This document shows, piece by piece, positions 54,932 to 64,000 of a stretch of 64,000 bases of DNA. The position numbers were made by a program, and so were the translations under genes. The notes beneath the pieces are model-generated. The model worked only from the letters and a program-made list of their open reading frames with translations. It ran no database searches and was not told where the DNA came from. The stretch is from Scatophagus argus (taxonomy: Eukaryota; Chordata; Actinopteri; Scatophagidae). Within the stretch, counting starts at the first letter, position 1. The number at the start of each line of letters is the position of its first letter. Location: the NCBI RefSeq assembly GCF_020382885.2, contig NC_058512.1, positions 11,124,802-11,188,801 on the forward strand, read 5' to 3'.

Positions 54932-57127
54932 CCAGTGCTGATCCCGGAAGAGCCAAGTTTCCAAACACTGATCCCTCATCAGTTTCTGAATGGCATGTGC
55001 CTCAGAGTCTCTCACTGCCCTACATGGAGCCCTAACAGACCCAGCCCTCATGTTTACAACCAATGAAGGAGTCAAGCAGTGCGATTGCTACACTCTTGTC
55101 CTGTCATGACTTTGAAGCCTAAAGATGGTTCTGTATTTATTAGACATAGAGTCAAAGTGGAGCTTTTATTCTATGCTGTGCGGGTGAAATGAGGGATCAT
55201 GAGCCTAAATTAGGTGATAAAAACCAAACAGCTGTAAGTTACGATGACTGGGCTGGTGTTGCTCACACCAAATCTGAAGTGTTGCTACTGTAGGAAGAAA
55301 GAAGCGTCGTTTTCATTACTCTAACTGAAGCTGCCTCACGTTGTCTCTCCTCCTATAATCTGGAAATCATTCTCCCTCCACCATTATGGAGGAATCCTCG
55401 AGTGCCCTAAATGAACCTTAAGAAGAGGAGGAGAGAGGAGGCATCTGGAGGACCTTAGAGCAAGGAAACAGATGTATCTCATGCAGAGGCTTTTAAACGG
55501 ATGCCAACACCCCTTTGGTCAAATGTCTTTATTGATTGACCAGCTGACCAGAGTAAACGGTCGGGCTGTTCTTTAAACACAGCACATCAGGAAAAACTAC
55601 TTGTGAAATGACTGAATCATGAACCAGTCAATCATAAAATACACTCTTGTAAATTTTTTTCATAGCCTCAACCTCAAAGTCCGTTATCAGCCTGGTGTCA
55701 CTAAAGGGTGCATGAATAACACACCAATATTTCCAATCAGTTCTCCTGTTATCAGTGCACTTTCATTTTTTGCACTTTTCATGTCATTTTCGGTGCAAAT
55801 GTCCTAGAGCAAAAAAAGTTGTGTAATATTTTTAATTTATGTTATACACTTAATGTTTACTTACATTACATTACGTGTGCTATGTAAGTAAACTCATTTT
55901 AACTCAAACCATAATCTTTTTGTCTATGGAACCAAAGGGCTTGCTCTTTTGGCAATTTCAGCTCCTCCATCTTTTCCTTGCATCTTTCTCTTGATCGCTG
56001 CAAGGAGCTAAGAGGTGTGGATGAGACCCTAGTGAGGGAAGCAGGGAGACTTGCTGGCTTAATGAAAAGCACCCTGAGGACCTTTCCGCTATGCCCTCTC
56101 CCAACCTACTTTCACTCTGTTTATACGTCCTTGCGGAGGGTTCACCAAATGAATGCCATCCCAAACCAATCACATTGGAGTTGAGGTGGGTTATAAAACC
56201 TTCCCTCAGCAAGTCTACATTGATGCGGACTCTCATTACATTTTGTTCTGAACGCAGAAAAAATCAAATGTAAAATTACCTCCCCCTAGAAAAACCAGTC
56301 CAGGCAAAAATGCACTCTGCTAGGTCTTTATGCAGCGCAGTTTATGTTTAATGTAGATTGCAGCTTTTCACTTCAACAACTAATGGAGTTTATATCTGTT
56401 GCGCAGCACTGAGACAGGAGTGGGTATTATGAAAAGAGTAAGAAGAAAGAGAAAGACAAATGAGAAATACATAAGGGTCCATCAGCACAACTGTCTGGAC
56501 CAAAATTATTAAACCTTGAAGTCATGCCTCCGATTATGAGAGCGCACTGCCTGAGGAGATACAACATGCTCATTCTACGGCGCCTGGGTCTTAAACCCAC
56601 ATGATCATGTTGAGGTACCCAGAGAAGTGAATTATGAGGTGGCTTCACATATGATTATGACCAATACATGAAAGTCCGTCAGCAAAACAGCCTGGACTAC
56701 AGCCTATAGCTATATAATTTACTATATCTTAAGCATTCATGGGCAAACACCAAGGGCAAGTCACGAGCTTGCTGAGGTACCTGCTGAGTGAGGGATCACA
56801 GATCACTTCACATTATGACTTAAGAGGACAGTCTGAAACTGCTTCGTTGCATTGTTGATGTCGACTCAAAGCCCCTGAACATTTTGGTGGAAACTGCAAA
56901 GTAATAGCATGAATGGCTGATTTGTTATCAATTTTCAAAGTTTTAAACACCACCACCTGGTCTTCTTGCTTGCAATGCCTATTCAAGAAGTTTGGCAAAG
57001 GGACCGGACCTATGTGCAAAGTTTAATTTATTTTCATGCATGGGAAGGACGATTTCATGGTAGTAATAATAATAATCCTAATAACTACAACATACTAAAT
57101 GTTCAGTAATAGTGGATTAGTACTTGG

Positions 57128-57141
57128 CCAGTAGGGGGAGT
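57128..57141 (+). promoter_or_regulatory. CTCF-like core motif
   Basis: CCAGTAGGGGGAGT matches the CTCF core CCASYAGRKGGCRS except for A in place of the C after GG and T at the last position. It lies in the intergenic region beyond edem3. Confidence 0.4.
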
Positions 57142-58680
57142 TAGCGGCCATAACTTCTCAGTAATATAATGTTAGCAAATGAAGGAGAAGAGCTGGGGCC
57201 AATTATTTTATTTTATTTTGTAATTATAAGATACTTCAGGGAATTTCAAGAGTGAATGCAATTTGCGAGGTTGATCCATTTGATGAAGTGTCTGTGTGTT
57301 GATGGGTTCTGCATTTTCCCTGTGCTGCAATGTGTGTGTGTGTTTGTGTGCGCACGGTGTGGAATAACTTATGTCAAAGAATGCATCTCAACTAAAACAT
57401 CATTGCCATCAGGTGAGACTCTCATCATGCAAGGAATTAAGAATAAAAAGTCTGTAGGATCGACCACTGTGAGTGTTTTGAAAATAAATTAGAATTTTTC
57501 TCAGGCTGTATGCTACTTCTCTCCTATAAATAACAATGTGATCATTGTTAATTTGAAATTAATTATGTCATCTTAAAAACATTGAAAAAATGACCAAAGC
57601 TGTTTTGTTTGTTGCCACTGAAGTCTCCGAGTACCTCTGCAGTTGTTCATCATCCCATCTACATTATGTCAAGATGTTTTGTTTATATCCAACTTGAAAT
57701 TTAAGGAAACCTCCACAGTGACATCTCTTAAGATTGCTGGAGTAGTTTTTTATTTTATCTGAAATGACAACAAGTGACAAGTGTGACTGGTACAGCTGTA
57801 CACAATTTTCCTGATGCATTTTAGATCCAATGTTGTCTCTTTTGTCAAGACTTAAATGTACCTCCTTTACGTCTCTCAACTCAGACTACATAAACTAAAC
57901 CATATTCTGGGCATTCTTCTGTGTAATAACTTTATGCAACAATTTGGAAAGATAACTTTTAAGTTCATTCACTTATTTCATTATCATTAATTATTTGCTG
58001 CATTATTTTTTGTCTTCAGTAGTATGCATTATGAAATGTGATATTATGTTTGTCTGGGGAAAACAAACACTTTTTGTGCCAGAGTATGTTTTCCTTTACG
58101 TTTGTTTAGTAGACCTTTTCTTGATGCTGCTGTTTCAATTTCAGTTCTTAATCCAGCATGACATTTTATTGTTTTTAGACTGGATGAGGCTTTGCCAGTC
58201 GGTATACCTCAGGACTGTGTACTGTATACTGTGTTCCTTTTGTCACACAGTGAAAAGGACCATAGGCAAGAAGTGAGAAATTTACTTCATTATTTTGTAA
58301 TGTTATTTAACTTTGTGTTTTTGTGTTGTTTTATGAGGTTTCTGTTGATCAGTCACTGAAAGTCAAAAAGTGCCAAAAGTTATGCATGATACGGTTCCTG
58401 TTTCACATTTTCGCTGTATTTAGATTATGACTGAGAGCTGGGGTAATCCCATCAATCACATCATTTTAATACACCTGCTAATCTAGTTAAACATTTGCTC
58501 CTGAACCTTTTCTTTCAACCACAGTATTCGTTAGGGTATTATTAACCCAATGCGTGTTGTTTAATGGATTGATTAAAATTAAAATAATGACTGCACTAAA
58601 ATAAGATTGTGAATTTTTCTCAGCACATGCCACTAAAATCAGAAGACAACAACTCCAAATATGTGTGAAACCTGCATCTG

Positions 58681-58710
58681 TTAAAAAAAACAAACAAACA
58701 AACAAAAAAC
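58681..58710. repeat. AAAC simple repeat
   Basis: A-run followed by four or five AAAC units; simple sequence, possibly an old retroposon tail. Confidence 0.7.
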
Positions 58711-58877
58711 AAAACCGACTGTCTGTAAATTTCTTATTCAGAATCAGCTGCATCTGTCTCTCCTTCAGCAGGCTCGTCACTGTATGTACACACAACCCCT
58801 CATTAAGCCTCACAGTCCACGAAATAAACAGATTCAACAGGCTTATTCACATAACGTGTAAATACGTATTCACTTAC

Positions 58878-59287
58878 CACACAAACTGCTGGAGGATACC
58901 TCCTGGGAGCTGGCACTAAACATTCACTGCTGAAGTGCTTGCAAAACACCTTGGTGTTGGGTGTTATCTGTATGAACATAACACACACAAATGCGTTCCA
59001 GTGAGCATAAAGTCACATCTCTAAGATGGGATGAACAAACAGTAAGAGAGTTAACGTTACGTTGTAAGGCTGAATGCTAACTTTAGCATTGTTTTCTAAA
59101 GCTAACGTTTACTTTTAGCTAACATTAATTGGTTATCACTGAAGAGTTTTTACCTTAAAATATGGAATGATGTGTTTACTGTCCACCGTTTATTCTGCCG
59201 CTGATCAGCTGGGAGGCGGTGAAATGATAGCAATCCGTCAGATAACAAAGTTTGGGTCCCTGACAACCTGGAGCTCAAAAGTTCCAT
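58878..59287 (-). pseudogene. THAP-type zinc-finger fragment
   Basis: Two exon-like pieces on the minus strand look like halves of a THAP DNA-binding domain. Exon A (59287-59154) starts MELLSSRLSGTQ and carries LLSFHRLPADQRQNKRW, matching the THAP pattern S-F-H-x-x-P ... W. It ends at a GTAAAA donor. Exon B (58967-58878) follows CATACAG and reads ITPNTKVFCKHFSSECLV with a GTAAGT donor. It matches the T-K-V-C-x-x-H-F half of the domain, with the right spacing from W to the Cys. However, A ends two bases into a codon while B's THAP frame starts at phase 0, and no upstream Cys pair is seen. It is therefore either a broken gene or one whose true exon 1 I have missed. Confidence 0.35.
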
Positions 59288-62200
59288 GGCGTCCCAACGT
59301 TTGAGCTTCCCGCCTGGAGCGTGACATCAGACGAAAATGGCTGCAGCGTGGATGTGGTATTGCTTAAACTTGCTTTGTGCCTAAGGATTAATCTGTACAG
59401 GCCTAACATTTGTTGTCATTGAACTTTTAGCATATTGTATCATGGCTGTGAATCTTGAACCACATTATGCGCACACAGCCCTTCTAAGAACTGTCCTTAA
59501 CTTGTACTACTAGGAGAAATCCTTTTGAAACCAGGAAGCGTGACAGGGGGTCTCTCTGATATAGCTAACCCTTTTTATGCCTGATTAAATGATGTTTTTA
59601 TCAAAGTCTCATTCAGGTGACAAAAATTTGGGACACATTTAAAGGACAACATTTTCATTAAAAATGAAAACAAACAAAAATGATTTTAATAGTACATTTT
59701 TTTTTTACCTGTGTAATCAGTATCATATGCTTTATATTTGGAAAAAGTGCATTTCCTAGCAATGCAAATGTAGCAGCCAGATATCACATTAGGTGCTTGT
59801 ACCACTCTCAGCTTTCACTGAGCGCACAATAAGCCATATAGGACCATTTGGTATCTTATGTTTAAAAAGCAGAAATACACAAAAAGCCCACAGTGATCTG
59901 ACTTTTTACAAAAACACATACAACATTTATGTCACATCTTTATTAATTCTTGTAAATGGTTTGAGCTGGTGTACAGGATAAGATGATCTATACATATCTT
60001 CATGGCAGAATGATTCTGACTGAAAGGCTTGTATATATATGTTCACGTTTGTTTATCCTCTCTCCAGGACAATACAAAAGAAAAGAAAACAAGTGGTCAT
60101 AGCTACAAAGCCTCTACATTCCCCATGATGTGGGCATTGGCCTAGTCTACATAATGCTTAAAGAACATCCATAACAACTTAATGAGGGTGCATAGCATTC
60201 TAATTAAATATATTTTGTCATATATTTATACATATATTTTCATAAAAACATCTTTTTTTTGTGCATGTGCGCAGTTGCATTCCTTAGGATAGAGTAATAT
60301 GATATTGCGTTTACATTGTCATGTATCCATTCTAAAAGGAGTATAGGTGAGCTCTATTCTTCGCAACAGTTAAAATCTTACAATACTCTTTTTTTATTAT
60401 GTTTTTTTAAATACATCATCGTAGGTTACATGTCCTCTCAAGTCACAAGCCTGGTAAAAACTTTCTCTCTTTTTTCCCCAGATTCAACAAGTACTATCAC
60501 ACACACACACACACACTCTCTCTCTACATACAACACAAGCATGGTGGAGCTGAATTGTGCAGAGATTCACTAACGAGTTTCATTCAGACGACAAATCATA
60601 ATTATGTTTATGTAAAAATCCACCCGAGGGCAAAGAGATTTTAAATGAAAATAAAATTACTCAATGCATCATTGAAAAAGAGTAAACTCCGCTAGATTAA
60701 AAATAGTATTTTAATATTTTAACTAAACAAAGGGATAAAGAATGCGTTAACTAAAGCTATAATCCTAAAGATTTCAGTGTTGGGTGATTTAGCAACATCT
60801 GCTGTTACTGTTGGTAAACATGTTCAGGAGTCAGAATGTTATAAATACTGAGGTCATGAGTTCTGTCTTCCCTGATGAAACCTTAATATCTAACACATTT
60901 TTGACGATCCACCAAAGAAAAGTGTAGTACTCTAAACACATTTGAAAGGTTTCTTCAAACACGTTTTGCATCTGCAGCCTTGATGGATACTGACAGAAGA
61001 GATTACAAGATTCGTTTTGAACACTAAAGAATGCAGTATTGGTAATCACTAATGCTGATCAAATGTTGTCCTGCACGTTACTCAAGACATCATGTCCAGC
61101 ACAAGGAATCATCCTTCTCCTTTTTGATTTAAATCCTGCATGTGAAAGACCAACATCGCCACTGTGAATAAATGCCACAAAAATATAAAAAAAATTGGGT
61201 TTAATGTGAAGAAAATCTTAAGGACTATGACTTTCAAACTAGATTAAGTAGCTTCGTTTAAAGGGCCAAATCCAACCTCTTTCTTGTGCTGATACAGTAC
61301 AAGATGACAAGGAGAGACTAATAAACAGAATGGGTGAGAGTGAGTCACATAGATACTGAAGGAGTCAGTGGCTGCTCAAAAGCTGTCAACACAGCGTGAA
61401 CATAGAGAGGGTGTTCTGGATGAATTCAAGGCTCAAAATTAAAACCTTCACTTTATGAGAAAAGCTGCTTTGGTAAGATTACTGAATAGGTCAAAAAATA
61501 TAACACTGTAAGGACTGTTTTTAGTCTCGCATGTCACAGGAAATGAATTAGTTGTACACTAATTCACAGAAATTGTTTTTGTTTAACTTGGCGTGGCTCT
61601 TAAATGGTTCTAAATGAGAAAACGAGCTCCCCACCACACACACACACACACACACACACAATCTTGCTTCATAACTTCTTACCAAAAACCCCACCGTGCA
61701 CCCCCATCCCACCCCAAAGGCCCCCAACACCAAAGATTTCTGGACCACTTACTTTGTGTACTGCGCTTGTCTTTTGAGAGGACTCTGAAATTAAAAACGG
61801 AAACATTTTTGTTTCTGACAGAGCAGAACTGAAAACCTGAGTGGAGTAACAGTGGAAAACGTGATACGTGTTATACTGGATGAGGCTCTCACGTGCACAG
61901 ACTGAGAATGGGGAAAATTTGTGTAATGTGTAACTAATGTGTCTTATTCATCCATTCATTCAGTGTCTCACTCATTCAGGCTACAGTAGCAGTTACAGTA
62001 CATAAATATTGTGTTTTGATTTCCAGGAATCGTGTGCTACTATGATAGTGCTGCCGTCAGGTTTCTGCATAAAGTGTTTCAGAGATGAAGAGAATGATAG
62101 GTGGTTTACAGTGATGCCAGTGTGTCTGAAAAGTGTGAAACACTTAACAACTAAATTACTCACAAAAAAACAAAAACAAAACATGGAGTTAGGTGGTCTC

Positions 62201-64000
62201 CACCTCACGGCAGCAGCAGACTCCTTAATAGGTATTGGTGTATTAAATTAACACATCCTGGTTTATATTTTGCTACGTTAAATGCTGTAAAATAAATAAT
62301 CCCTCCCAGGCCTCCACAGTCCCATCACTGCTACAGCTGAGTCATCTGATCTTGCGTCAGCGTGTCCTCTCTGACTTGTTCCCATCAAGGTCGATGGAGC
62401 CATTCAAACATAAGCACAGCTGCCCAGTGTCAAAAACTTGACTGCTGTTTGTCCAGATGGAGTTTCTGTCTTCGATGAGGAGTTCAGTCGGTTACATCTT
62501 TCAATTTTAGATCCTTAATGGAGATATGCAGAACCCCAGCCTCCATCTTCTGTGCTCTTGTTAAGTGTTATTGCTGTAGCAAACTTCGAAAAAACTATCC
62601 AACACTTTGACCAGGCAACAGTTATTTAATTACGTGTTCTGTGATTATGTGTGTGCATATGCATGTGTGTGTATGTGCTTTTTGTTTGAATATATGAATG
62701 TCTGTGTGTCTTCACGATTCACGAGTCTGGGGTCAGTGTTAATAAGACAATCACAGTGCTACCTGTCTGTCCTGGCTGCACAGCTCCTACCACAATAGCA
62801 TGTTGTCGTAGCAACATTTTTGTTTTGCCATCACTAAACCTAAGAATCCTCCAAATGACTACATCCTCACATGAATCAGATCCTCCATTGCTCCACTTCA
62901 TTCACTGTTTTAAATGAATGAACCAGAATTCGACAGTGGGGCCCTACAGCCACTGCAAAACAGATAAAGAGGGAGCACACACAAAGTTAAGTAACATTAA
63001 ATGGAGAAGCGAAAGATGTGATGGAGAGGGCTGTGATTTTACTGCATATTGACTGAGGCTACTGACAAAGGATGTGAGTCAAGGTGACGTGCTGCTGGAG
63101 AAAAAAAAGGAAGAAGGTAGAAAAGGTCACAAAGCAGGAAAACGGCGATCTTTGTGTCGTAGAGCTGCTGCACTTTGCAATCAAGCAACCAACCCCTTTC
63201 CAAAGAAAACATTCCCCGCTGTCCGAAAAACTCATTTCTCCCGAAAACACGAGGGGTGAAAGAGCTTCACGTCCCTATCAAGGTTAGACAATGCTTAAAA
63301 CCAAGGTGGACCGGTTTCAAAGGAATGGATAACAAGAAACAAGCTTCATCCACAAAAGGGGGAAAAAAAGACGCCAGCGCACGCAGACAGGAACACTCAC
63401 AAGCAGGGGAGCACAGCGGCTTTCTCATTCCAGCACTGAGCGCGCCATGACATCACAGGGGCAGCGAGCCAATCATGAGGCAGGGCTCAGCGCCAAGCCA
63501 GAAGCAAGAAACACATGCGGTAGAGAAGAATACACGCACACATACACACACATACACGCACTGACACATGTCCACGTAGCATAGAGTGCATATATCACAT
63601 TGAGAATAACAGGGGAAAGGGTCCAGTGAAAGAAGCATTGGTAGGCTCAGCAGAGGCTTAGCTGTATACAGAACCATCCATTGTGGGACTTTTTTTTGGC
63701 TGTAGTATTATTGGACTCAACTTGCTTTCCATTCCAGTTGGGCGGGAATAAGGTCCTTAAAATGGCCTGCAGCCCAAGCATGGGCCATCCCCATACCTTG
63801 TACCCCTTCAGTTTGTAGATAATGACAGTTCAAAAGGTCAAAGGGCATGCACCAGCAGTCATCATGCGATTACAGTTCACAGGAAGCACTTTTTGTTACT
63901 TTTTTTTTTTTCTTGGTTGTTTTACCGACATTTATGTAAAAAAAAGAACCATCATGCCTTAGTCTAGTTGATATTTTTCTTTACAAATGTTAGAAAACTA
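59288..64000. other. Right flank without recognised genes
   Basis: A promoter-like start (59260-59345, YY1-like AAAATGGCTGC at 59333-59343) gives way to 4.6 kb of A/T-rich DNA. It contains CA runs at about 60498-60517 and 61634-61660 and several TTTATT words, for example 59938-59943. It could be the long 3' UTR of a minus-strand gene lying beyond the right edge, but no coding exon confirms this. No tRNA or microRNA hairpin was recognised. Confidence 0.4.
61634..61660. repeat. CA microsatellite
   Basis: CA run of about 25 bp within the uncharacterised right flank. Confidence 0.9.

Larger units (their letters stand above)
54932..58877. other. edem3 3' UTR and intergenic DNA
   Basis: No defensible exon. 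The first canonical plus-strand AATAAA I see is at 57483-57488, so the edem3 3' UTR may be up to 2.5 kb long. CCAAT, ATTGG and TTATAAAA words lie close together at about 56161-56197, without a gene behind them. A CTCF-like core lies at 57128-57141. A TG-rich run lies near 57331-57350 and an AAAC repeat at 58681-58710. Confidence 0.5.

Noticed and set aside
59930-64000. Possible long 3' UTR of the gene next to EDEM3 in mammals (C1orf21 type)
   Set aside because: The idea rests on synteny only; no coding exon or conserved peptide appears in the window.

Overview
The window is nuclear DNA of a teleost fish, most likely a percomorph. The genes are split by short GT-AG introns and encode clear vertebrate orthologues. 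Several teleost-wide interspersed repeats are recognisable, and the 'TCTAGCGCCATCATCAGGTC' repeat at about 42.8-43.2 kb is, from memory, abundant in percomorphs. CA, TG and TATC microsatellites are common. No bacterial, phage or viral genes were seen.

Six protein-coding genes were rebuilt exon by exon, with phase checked at every junction. From left to right the strands alternate strictly. exd3 (-, 14380 to 3610, 3' end not found) is a DEDDy 3'-5' exonuclease with a Mut7-C domain. cdc37l1 (+, 16286-21253) is an Hsp90 co-chaperone. ak3 (-, 30835 to 26617) is the mitochondrial GTP:AMP phosphotransferase. rcl1 (+, 31910-41316) is a ribosome-biogenesis factor. An annexin A3-like gene (-, 45600 to 41759) follows. 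edem3 (+, about 48030-54931) is an ER mannosidase-like ERAD factor with a protease-associated domain. A conserved microRNA hairpin, mir-101, lies in the last intron of rcl1 (mature arm 40788-40808), as MIR101-2 does in human RCL1. The cdc37l1-ak3-rcl1-mir-101 block matches human 9p24. The human orthologues of exd3, anxa3 and edem3 lie on other chromosome regions, so those junctions are fish arrangements or human breaks.

The layout is three divergent head-to-head pairs (exd3/cdc37l1, ak3/rcl1, anxa3/edem3) with 1.1-2.4 kb between start codons, joined by convergent tails. Start regions carry clusters of GCTAGC/GTTAGC words, and three carry other signals: tandem CACGTG boxes, CTCF-like cores or a 16-bp palindrome. 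The rcl1/anxa3 tails are compact. rcl1's only nearby AATAAA sits inside its last codons, and a perfect 12-bp hairpin lies between the two genes.

The flanks are poorer. Positions 1-2940 hold microsatellites and decayed repeats. Positions 54.9-58.8 kb look like edem3 3' UTR plus intergenic DNA. At 58.9-59.3 kb on the minus strand there is a THAP-like zinc-finger fragment whose two exons do not join in frame. Positions 59.3-64 kb hold no coding region that I can defend. An 83-codon orphan ORF at 24390-24641 looks like the last exon of an unidentified gene. I found no convincing new multi-gene system. The best leads are the orphan exon, the THAP-like fragment, the edem3 C-terminus without KDEL, the rcl1/anxa3 convergent hairpin and the repeated promoter words.
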